A stretch of DNA of 32,164 nucleotides, taken from assembly GCA_013372875.1 (NCBI GenBank), contig JABXIW010000454.1, positions 1 to 32,164 of the forward strand, given 5' to 3'. The notes under the pieces are model-generated. The model did not search any database. It was not told where the DNA came from and worked only from the letters and a program-made list of their open reading frames with translations. This document shows, piece by piece, positions 25,700 to 32,164 of the stretch. The DNA is from Gammaproteobacteria bacterium (GTDB lineage Bacteria > Pseudomonadota > Gammaproteobacteria > Enterobacterales > Kangiellaceae). Both the position numbers and the translations under genes were made by a program. How positions within the stretch are numbered: the stretch's first letter is position 1; every line of letters begins with the position of its first letter.

Positions 25700-27151
25700 T
25701 TAACCCCGTCTTTTCTGGTTTTCCAATAACTCACGGATTTTTTGCCTTACGTTTTCTAAACGCGCTTGGATCCGAGTTTGTGCGTAAGGGTCCTCGGAAA
25801 AATGACCTAGCGCAATTTCAAAGTGTTTTTTAGCGGTTTTATATTGGCCTACCAGCTCCATGTATTGCCCGGTGGTTTCGTGCATTTCAGGGATATGGTT
25901 AGATTCCTGTTGAGCTTTAGCCAGTGCAAATAAATAGTTTGGGTTGGTTTTATTTAGATCGGCATAGCGCAACAACAAAGTTTCTGCTTTTTCAGATTGT
26001 TTAATGGCCATATAAGCATGAGACGTTGCCAGCACCAGCTTGGTATTGCCTGGATTTCTTTTCAATTGTTGCTCCAATAAAGGTAGAGCTTTTTCACTGG
26101 AGTTGTTGGCCAAGTGCGCTTCTGACAGGCTATAGAGCAAGATATGATTATCTGGAGTATTGCCATATAAACGCTCCAAAATATCAATGGCTTGCTTGTT
26201 TTGGCCTTTGGCTTTCAACAATTCAGCGTATTGGTATTGATCTTCGATAAGCGCCTGGCGATTAGCCGTTTTGGCTAATGCTCTAAAATGATCATCGTCG
26301 CTACGCTTTTCTAAACTGGCGATCCGCGCTTTAACCAACTGATAATCGAGTGAACTTTGATGGCTAACGTTAGGATACAGGCGGGCACGACGCTGAGCAT
26401 CACTCTTACGATTTTGCGATAAGGGGTGAGTCAATAAAATCTCAGGCGGCTTACGCACAAAACGGCTTTGTTGCGACAAGGTTTCAAAGAAGTCAGCGGC
26501 GGCGCGCACATCAAACCCCGCGCCTGAAAGCATCGCAATACCAATCCGATCGGCTTCTTTTTCGTTTTCACGAGTATGGCTAATGATCGATTGTTGAACC
26601 GCGCCTTGGGTTGCGGCAATGGCACCCATGCCAGCTTCGGCATCTTGAGTGGCAATCAAAATAGCACCAATGGTGGCCAAAATGGATGGCAAAGATAGCT
26701 GATTTTGCTTTTCCAAGCGGCGCGCCAAGTGTCTTTGGGTAACGTGCGCCACCTCATGCCCCAAAACCGAGGCCAGCTCGCTTTCCGAGCGAGATGCGGT
26801 AATCAAACCTGAGTGGATGCCGATATAACCGCCAGGTAAGGCGAATGCATTAATATTGGGATCTTCCACCACAAAAAAGCGGAAGCTACGCCCCAAAGCG
26901 TCTGGGTTAGCGGCAACTAGCTTATAACCAACTTGCTGAATATAGTCATTGATCAGAGGATCTTGCACTAAGAAGCGACTGCGCTGAATTTGCGACATGA
27001 TTTGATCGCCAATTTGCTGCTCTTTGGCCACAGACAAAGTCGCGCCTGCAGCTTCGCCGAGTTTGGGCAAATTATTGCTGGTTTCAGCGGTCAGCCCAAA
27101 ACTAAAGACTAAACTGCTACTCAGAGCGATGTTCAAAAACGATTTCAACAT
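25700..27151 (-). CDS. bepA: Periplasmic M48 metalloprotease/chaperone BepA-like, with TPR domain
   Basis: 483 residues. A signal peptide spans about residues 1-22. The M48 zinc site is HEVAH (132-136), with the third ligand region ENEKEADRIG near 195-204. GGYIGIHSGLI and LLTHPLSQNR are family marks. TPR-like repeats span about residues 300-470. In E. coli BepA helps LptD and BAM assembly and degrades stalled LptD. perM is divergent from it, as in E. coli, which supports the orthology. Confidence 0.92.
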   Translation of the reverse strand: MLKSFLNIALSSSLVFSFGLTAETSNNLPKLGEAAGATLSVAKEQQIGDQIMSQIQRSRFLVQDPLINDYIQQVGYKLVAANPDALGRSFRFFVVEDPNINAFALPGGYIGIHSGLITASRSESELASVLGHEVAHVTQRHLARRLEKQNQLSLPSILATIGAILIATQDAEAGMGAIAATQGAVQQSIISHTRENEKEADRIGIAMLSGAGFDVRAAADFFETLSQQSRFVRKPPEILLTHPLSQNRKSDAQRRARLYPNVSHQSSLDYQLVKARIASLEKRSDDDHFRALAKTANRQALIEDQYQYAELLKAKGQNKQAIDILERLYGNTPDNHILLYSLSEAHLANNSSEKALPLLEQQLKRNPGNTKLVLATSHAYMAIKQSEKAETLLLRYADLNKTNPNYLFALAKAQQESNHIPEMHETTGQYMELVGQYKTAKKHFEIALGHFSEDPYAQTRIQARLENVRQKIRELLENQKRRG

Positions 27152-27313
27152 ACAGTTATGCTAAAGGATAAAACGTCATAATTTCTCTATATGATGGTGT
27201 TGATGGGCGAAAAGTTCAAATGGTCTTTTGTATAAATGGTGTAAATATTGCGGTACAAGCCATTGTTTTTGCAAATTTTAATATTTTGCTATCAATCTGC
27301 AGATGCAATTCAC

Positions 27314-27319
27314 TATAAT
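27314..27319 (+). promoter_or_regulatory. Candidate -10 element of perM
   Basis: A perfect TATAAT lies 29 bases before the perM ATG. No good -35 is found at 16-18 bases upstream; TTGCTA at 27286-27291 is 22 bases away and too far. Confidence 0.4.
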
Positions 27320-27348
27320 CGATAGGCAAGTAACTTATTGAAAAAATC

Positions 27349-28419
27349 ATGACTTCAATTTTTACCCGATGGTTTAAGCGCAACTTTTCCAGCCCAGCCA
27401 CCATAGTTTTATCTATGCTGCTGCTGTTGGGCTTCGTATTTATCCTGACCCTTGGCGACATTTTAGCGCCTATTTTATGGGCTTTAGTTATTGCTTATTT
27501 GCTCGAATGGGCGGTCAGTGCGATCGAAAAGCGTGGCGTGAAAAGGTTCTGGGCGGTGATTGGCGTCTTTTTAGGTTTTGTGACATTAACATTGCTAATC
27601 GTTTTAGGGCTCGTTCCCCTGATTTGGAAGCAGGGTTCATTACTAGTTGCCGAATTGCCGAGCATAGGCGCTAAAGCCAAACAGGCGATTTTGGAACTAC
27701 CAGAAAAATACCCGAATATGGTTTCCACCGAGCAGGTTAATGACATCTTAACCAACGTTGGAACAGAGCTGGGCGCTCTTGGGCAAGGGCTATTATCTGC
27801 ATCAGTGTCCTCTTTAGTTGGCGTTGCTAGCTTATTGATTTATATAGTATTAGTACCTTTGTTAGTGTTCTTTTTCTTGAAAGATAGAGACATGATTTTA
27901 GGCTGGATTGGTCAATGGTTGCCGCAAGAGCGACAACTTGCCCAGTCGGTTTGGGGCGAAGTGAATCACCAAATTGGTAACTATATTCGCGGTAAAGTGA
28001 TGGAGATTATTATCGTCGGTTTAGTTTCCTACATCACCTTTGCCATTCTCGGTCTTAATTACGCCTTATTACTCGGTGTTTTGGTCGGCTTCTCAGTGTT
28101 GATCCCTTATGTTGGCGCCGCTTTAGTGACTATTCCTGTGTTATTAATAGGCTTCTTCCAATGGGGCTTTAGCCAGCCATTTTATATTTTGACCATTGCT
28201 TATTTCATCATTCAGATTTTAGACGGCAATGTATTAGTGCCATTGCTATTCTCAGAAGCGGTTAGCCTGCATCCTGTAGCCATTATTGGCGCAATCCTAC
28301 TCTTCGGCGGTCTTTGGGGTTTTTGGGGTGTATTCTTCGCGATTCCTTTGGCGATTTTGGTTAATGCTGTATTAGCAGCGGTCAAAGAGCATAGAGAAGG
28401 GCAAGAAGAAAGTGATTGA
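27349..28419 (+). CDS. perM: PerM/AI-2E family membrane transporter
   Basis: 356 residues with about seven or eight hydrophobic segments. Family marks are the N-terminal LGDILAPILWALVIAYLL, the mid-protein VPLLVFFFLKDRD, IGNYIRGKV, and the C-terminal LLFGGLWGFWGVFFAIPLAILV. The family exports autoinducer-2 (TqsA) or has unknown substrates (PerM); the position next to bepA favours PerM, whose substrate is not settled. The SD is weak. The 3' end overlaps the next gene by 8 bases. Confidence 0.9.
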   Translation: MTSIFTRWFKRNFSSPATIVLSMLLLLGFVFILTLGDILAPILWALVIAYLLEWAVSAIEKRGVKRFWAVIGVFLGFVTLTLLIVLGLVPLIWKQGSLLVAELPSIGAKAKQAILELPEKYPNMVSTEQVNDILTNVGTELGALGQGLLSASVSSLVGVASLLIYIVLVPLLVFFFLKDRDMILGWIGQWLPQERQLAQSVWGEVNHQIGNYIRGKVMEIIIVGLVSYITFAILGLNYALLLGVLVGFSVLIPYVGAALVTIPVLLIGFFQWGFSQPFYILTIAYFIIQILDGNVLVPLLFSEAVSLHPVAIIGAILLFGGLWGFWGVFFAIPLAILVNAVLAAVKEHREGQEESD

Positions 28420-28795
28420 TAGTATTAATGTTCCTAAAGAATTCATACTTTCAGTCTTGGCTCTCAGTAAAAAAGCTTCTGAACAGAGGAGCTTTTTCCC
28501 AGATTTTGTTAATGTAGCCGATGAGCTGGTTCTAAATTTTGGAGAAGCTTTTGACAATTTACAACTTTCTGACTTTGAACCGAACTGTATATCAGCCCTT
28601 AAACATCTTAATGATTATATCTTATCTGTTAGCGGCTCGAATTGCCCCGAAATGTGGACAACTGAAGCACTGAATTCATCTGTTGAGTGGTCAAAGATAA
28701 GGAGTCTCGCGTCAATTGTTATTGACGAGTTTAATTGGATTGACCTTAAAGTTGAAGTTCCTAAGAGCTTTGAATATATAGGGCCGCCTGGTTAA
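28412..28795 (+). CDS. Hypothetical acidic protein downstream of perM
   Basis: 127 residues from a GTG at 28412, overlapping the perM stop; a purine-rich AGAAGAA precedes it. Not recognised. It is acidic and soluble, without signal peptide, membrane helix or known motif. SFFPDFVNVADELVLNFG and IVIDEFNWIDLKVEVP suggest a small alpha/beta fold. A strong hairpin follows the stop. The overlap supports real translation, but the start codon is uncertain. Confidence 0.6.
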   Translation: MIDSINVPKEFILSVLALSKKASEQRSFFPDFVNVADELVLNFGEAFDNLQLSDFEPNCISALKHLNDYILSVSGSNCPEMWTTEALNSSVEWSKIRSLASIVIDEFNWIDLKVEVPKSFEYIGPPG

Positions 28796-28804
28796 CTACG
28801 TAAT

Positions 28805-28835
28805 TTGTAACTCCCGGATTTCATGGGAGTTACAA
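28805..28835. terminator. Hairpin between convergent genes, probable terminator
   Basis: TTGTAACTCCC (28805-28815) and GGGAGTTACAA (28825-28835) form a perfect 11-bp stem with a 9-base loop. It lies between the perM-linked gene and phoH, which converge. Neither side has a strong T tract, so it may act as a bidirectional barrier or RNA 3' end, not a classic terminator. Confidence 0.5.
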
Positions 28836-28846
28836 TTGTGTACTGG

Positions 28847-30271
28847 TTAAAGAATATCCGACGCATAATCCGCTAATCTTGAGCGCTCACCTCGTTTAAG
28901 CGTTATATGACCCGCATGCCCCCAATTTTTAAAGCGATCCACCACATATGTGATGCCTGATGTAGTTTCGGTTAAGTAGGGGGTATCAATCTGTGCGACG
29001 TTACCCATACAGACTACTTTAGTGCCTGGACCTGCGCGGGTAATCAAAGTTTTCATTTGCTTAGATGTAAGGTTTTGCGCTTCATCAATAATGATAAATT
29101 TATTTAAGAAAGTTCGGCCACGCATAAAGTTTAGCGAGCGAACCTTGATCCATTTACGCAACAAATCATGAGTTGCGGCAGCTCCCCATTCATCGTTATC
29201 TGATGGCGCTAATACTTCTAGGTTGTCCATCAAGGCGCCCATCCAAGGTGTCATCTTTTCTTCTTCGGTACCTGGTAAGAAGCCAATGTCTTCACCCACT
29301 GAAACGGTAACACGGGTGACGATAATTTCTTTGTAGCGCTTTAATTCAATGGCTTGTTCAAGTGCTGCCGCTAAGGCTAAAAGGGTTTTACCGGTACCAG
29401 CAGGGCCCTGCAGGGTGACAAAGTCGATTTCAGGATCCATTAATAAGTTTAACGCATAGCTTTGCTCGCGGTTTCGAGCGGTAATGCCCCAGATGTTATG
29501 GCTATCGTTGCGATAATCGGTTAGTAATTCGATTAAGGCCGTGGGGTTACCGTCATCATCGTTTTCGATACTGCGAACAATGGCTTCAAAATGGTCGGCA
29601 TCATGGAACAAGCATTGATTGATAAACCATTGCTCGACCAATGGGCCTTTGATGCGATAATAGGTATGGCCATCTTCTTTCCAAGAGTCCATATCGCGGC
29701 TATGGGTTTCCCAAAAGTCTTCTGGCAGCTCGAAATAGCCAGTGTGTAATTGTTCAACGTCGTCCAATACTTGGTCATTGAAATAGTCTTCGGCGTTGAC
29801 GCCAACGATATTGGCTTTGATGCGCAAATTGATGTCTTTAGAAACCAGAATTACGGTTTTATCAGGCTCTTTTTCTTGTAGCGCCAGTGCAACATTTAAG
29901 ATGGTGTTGTCAGCTTTGGAGCTGGGCAGTGAATCGGGTAGTCGATCCATATGCTCCTTAATCTGGAAATAAATTTTGCCGTGTTTTGTAACATCGCCAA
30001 TTTGCGGTAAAACGCCAATATGGATGCCATTAATCATGGGATCTTCGCCATCGTCGGCGGACGACATCAAGTCATCAATATAGCGGGAAACTTGTCGAAC
30101 GTTGCGTGCGGTTTCGGAAAGGCCTTTTTTGCCGGCGTCCAATTCTTCAAGGACCACCATGGGGATCAGAATGTCGTGTTCTTCAAAGCGGAATAGAGCG
30201 GTGGGGTCGTGCATTAAAACGTTGGTGTCGAGTACAAATAGTCGTTTACCATCGATTTTCTTTCTTACCAT
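28847..30271 (-). CDS. PIN-PhoH ATPase (PhoH2-like)
   Basis: 474 residues. An N-terminal PIN nuclease domain (about 8-170) shows acidic residues in FVLDTNVLMHD (Asp15), LEELD, SSKADNTIL (Asp121) and VSKDINLR (Asp146). The PhoH P-loop ATPase follows (about 260-474): GPAGTGKT at 289-296, IIIDEAQN at 394-400 and the conserved QMKTLITRAG...MGNVAQID. Such proteins couple RNA unwinding or ATP hydrolysis to RNA cleavage. A GAGGA sequence is placed six bases before the ATG. bcp lies upstream 43 bases away on the same strand. Confidence 0.92.
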   Translation of the reverse strand: MVRKKIDGKRLFVLDTNVLMHDPTALFRFEEHDILIPMVVLEELDAGKKGLSETARNVRQVSRYIDDLMSSADDGEDPMINGIHIGVLPQIGDVTKHGKIYFQIKEHMDRLPDSLPSSKADNTILNVALALQEKEPDKTVILVSKDINLRIKANIVGVNAEDYFNDQVLDDVEQLHTGYFELPEDFWETHSRDMDSWKEDGHTYYRIKGPLVEQWFINQCLFHDADHFEAIVRSIENDDDGNPTALIELLTDYRNDSHNIWGITARNREQSYALNLLMDPEIDFVTLQGPAGTGKTLLALAAALEQAIELKRYKEIIVTRVTVSVGEDIGFLPGTEEEKMTPWMGALMDNLEVLAPSDNDEWGAAATHDLLRKWIKVRSLNFMRGRTFLNKFIIIDEAQNLTSKQMKTLITRAGPGTKVVCMGNVAQIDTPYLTETTSGITYVVDRFKNWGHAGHITLKRGERSRLADYASDIL

Positions 30272-30314
30272 TCTTAATCCTCTTTGAAGTGTAAGTTATT
30301 GCGAAATTGTAATA

Positions 30315-30797
30315 TTAGAGGTCCTCAACAGCTTTTAGCACCTCATCTGCGTGTCCTTTGACTTTCACTTTACGCCATTCTTGGCGCAGTTTGCCCGCAG
30401 CATCAATTAAAAAAGTGCTGCGTTCAATGCCCATATATTCACGACCATAGAGCTTTTTTAATTTAATCACATCGAAGGCTTGGCACATGATTTCATCAGG
30501 ATCCGATAACAATTCAAACGGAAACTCATGCTTTTTCTTAAAGTTTTCATGCACGCGGACCGAATCTCGTGAAACGCCTAAGATTTCGGTGTTAAGATCT
30601 TGAAATTGCTGATAAAGATCGCGGAAGTTTTGCCCCTCGGTAGTACATCCCGGTGTATTATCTTTAGGATAAAAATAGATAACGAGGTTTTTGCCTTTAA
30701 AATCTTTGAGGGAAAGGGTTTGTTCGCCTGTAGCGGCAACTGAGAAATTAGGCGCTTTTTTATTTAATTGTATTTTTGCGGTCACTATTTTAGACAC
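30315..30797 (-). CDS. bcp: Thioredoxin-dependent peroxiredoxin, Bcp type
   Basis: 160 residues from a GTG start. It reduces hydrogen peroxide and organic hydroperoxides. The peroxidatic Cys51 lies in NTPGCTTEGQNFRD. E. coli Bcp has a second Cys five residues later; here that position is Gln56, so the enzyme is of the one-Cys subtype or uses another Cys (Cys105 in IMCQAF). The remaining family marks are GVSRDS, ELLSDPD and RSTFLID. No strong SD is seen. It probably shares a transcript with phoH. Confidence 0.92.
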   Translation of the reverse strand: MSKIVTAKIQLNKKAPNFSVAATGEQTLSLKDFKGKNLVIYFYPKDNTPGCTTEGQNFRDLYQQFQDLNTEILGVSRDSVRVHENFKKKHEFPFELLSDPDEIMCQAFDVIKLKKLYGREYMGIERSTFLIDAAGKLRQEWRKVKVKGHADEVLKAVEDL

Positions 30798-31035
30798 TAT
30801 AGAATCAATACTTTATATTTTGTGCAAAGATATTAAATTCTTTGCTGATTAAAATTTAAGCATTTCTTATGGATGCTTTTGATTTAACTGTACGTTAGAA
30901 AAATTGAGATCGCAAGTAATAAATTATTGACTCGAAAAGGACGAAATAAGTGCTTATTTTTACTTGTTTTTAAAGGTGGTCATAGCTACCATAGCTGGCT
31001 AATTGTAGCGTTTTAAGAAGTAAGAACTCCTACCC

Positions 31036-31923
31036 ATGAATCTTAGCGGAAGTATAGTCGCTTTAGTTACTCCGATGCGAAGTGTTGATTGCTCAGTGGA
31101 TTTTGAGCGATTGGAACAGTTGTGTCATTGGCATATTGAGCAAGGCACCAGTGGCATTGTGGTGATGGGTACTACAGGTGAGTCGGCTACCGTTTCGGAT
31201 GCGGACTACCTGAAAGCGATTGAAGTTACGGTTAAAGCCGTTGCGGGGCGAGTCCCTGTGATTGCTGGCAGTGGTTCGATTTCTACTCAGAAAACCATTA
31301 GTTTGACGCAAAAAGCTGCTGCGTTGGGCGTGGACGGGGTTTTGGTGGTGACACCTTATTACTGCAAGCCGAGTCAAAATGGTTTGTTGCAGCACTTTAC
31401 TGCAGTGGCCGATAACTCTTCAGTGCCGGTAATTTTATACAATGTGCCTGGACGAACGGCTTGTGATTTGTTGCCTGAGACGGTGGCACAGTTAGCGCAA
31501 CACCCGAATATTGTTGCGATTAAAGAGGCCACGGGTGATGTTTCTCGAGTTAAGGAACTTATTACCAAGTGCGAGACTCCAATTCAACTGTTAAGTGGTG
31601 ATGACGCGACCGCGCGCGAATTTATTGAGCAAGGTGGGCATGGTGTGATTTCGGTAACGGCCAATGCAGCGCCAGCTTTGATGAGTGAAATGTGCCAATT
31701 GGCTTTGGATGGTAATTCCAAGCAAGCGCAGATTGTCGATCAAAAGTTGGAAGCCTTGCATCGAGATTTATTTTTAGAAGCCAATCCAATTCCCGTTAAA
31801 TGGGCTATGTTTGCCATGGGGTTGATTGAAGATGCGATTGAGTTGCCATTGACCAGCTTAGATAAAGAATTTCAACCTGCTATTTTAAAAGCATTGGAAA
31901 AAGCAAATGTTAAAATACAATAA
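31036..31923 (+). CDS. dapA: 4-hydroxy-tetrahydrodipicolinate synthase
   Basis: 295 residues. It condenses pyruvate and aspartate semialdehyde, the committed step to lysine and diaminopimelate. The catalytic residues are Lys163 in AIKEATGD, Tyr135 in YNVPGRT and Thr46/Thr47 in GTTGES, each offset by two from E. coli numbering. VTPYYCKPSQNG and NPIPVKWA are further family marks. bamC overlaps its 3' end by 17 bases, the same gene pair as in E. coli. Confidence 0.96.
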   Translation: MNLSGSIVALVTPMRSVDCSVDFERLEQLCHWHIEQGTSGIVVMGTTGESATVSDADYLKAIEVTVKAVAGRVPVIAGSGSISTQKTISLTQKAAALGVDGVLVVTPYYCKPSQNGLLQHFTAVADNSSVPVILYNVPGRTACDLLPETVAQLAQHPNIVAIKEATGDVSRVKELITKCETPIQLLSGDDATAREFIEQGGHGVISVTANAAPALMSEMCQLALDGNSKQAQIVDQKLEALHRDLFLEANPIPVKWAMFAMGLIEDAIELPLTSLDKEFQPAILKALEKANVKIQ

Positions 31924-32164
31924 ACAAAAATTATTATTAGTTTTAGCCGCTACGAGCGGTTTGTCGCTTTCGGGCTGTAGTTGGTTTTCAGCCAATGATG
32001 GCTCTGAAGATATTGATGACTCTTATTTAAAAAGTCGTCAAGGGGTGCAATTGCAGATCCCTGCTGATGTTTCTGAAATTAAAGAAGATGATAATTATCA
32101 AATTCCAGAAGGCGCGGTCATTGTTAATCGTGATCCAAAAGGTAAGCAGTTAGGGCTTGAGCCA
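31907..32164 (+). CDS. bamC: Outer membrane assembly lipoprotein BamC, 5' part
   Basis: 86 residues are visible and the frame is open to the right edge. The ATG lies inside dapA in another frame. A lipoprotein signal peptide (MLKYNKQKLLLVLA...) ends in the lipobox LSGC, then a flexible segment and DSYLKSRQGVQLQIPADV, which matches the N-terminal BamC pattern that contacts BamD. The dapA-bamC order is conserved in gammaproteobacteria. Only the N-terminal region and context can be judged. Confidence 0.82.
   Translation, partial: MLKYNKQKLLLVLAATSGLSLSGCSWFSANDGSEDIDDSYLKSRQGVQLQIPADVSEIKEDDNYQIPEGAVIVNRDPKGKQLGLEP

Noticed and set aside
30927..30956. TTGACT and TGCTTA upstream of dapA as a promoter
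   Set aside because: The -35 is fair but the -10 matches poorly at 18-base spacing. The 238-base gap probably contains the dapA and bcp promoters, but I cannot place them.

Overview
The window is a slice of a gammaproteobacterial chromosome. Supporting marks are the dapA-bamC pair, a fused trpCF, the arsC-wrbA-DUF2069/yihY block seen in Pseudomonas, the bepA/perM divergent pair seen in E. coli, and type IVa minor pilins with PilY1. The DNA is AT-leaning. A marine Kangiella-like lineage would fit, but that is an inference from style and not proven here. No rRNA, tRNA, CRISPR array, insertion sequence or prophage was found.

Positions 1-8792 (+) hold two tandem type IV pilus tip clusters. The first enters the window inside a pilY1 gene and ends with a FimT/GspH-type minor pilin, pilE and a strong terminator. 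The second is fimT-like, pilV, pilW, pilX and a complete VWA-containing pilY1. The FimT-like pilin of the second cluster has lost both the prepilin cleavage residue and Glu5. A ParA-type ATPase without a ParB partner follows (8878-9588).

Positions 9589-9966 hold a tryptophan leader with two complete attenuators in series. Leader peptide 1 has two adjacent Trp codons and is followed by an intrinsic terminator; leader peptide 2 has four Trp codons and is followed by a second intrinsic terminator. A palindromic operator candidate lies in the promoter. Downstream is a tightly packed 11-gene aromatic supraoperon (9967-20601): DAHP synthase, trpE, trpG, trpD, trpCF, trpB, trpA, a yfcL-like gene, aroA, aroC and an unknown gene. 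It joins the first pathway step, the last two steps to chorismate and the whole tryptophan branch under one leader. The AroA (EPSP synthase) carries unusual active-site residues.

Positions 20602-20858 contain a series of hairpins, apparently a degenerate dispersed repeat. From 20859 onward are housekeeping genes: DUF2069, wrbA and arsC (-), yihY (+), a large PilZ-like protein (-), a TlpA-like lipoprotein (+), bepA (-), perM plus an unknown gene (+), PIN-PhoH ATPase and bcp (-), and dapA plus the start of bamC (+).

The most noteworthy item is the tandem trp attenuator with its repeated, mutually complementary arms controlling the aromatic supraoperon. The degenerate minor pilin and the divergent EPSP synthase come next.
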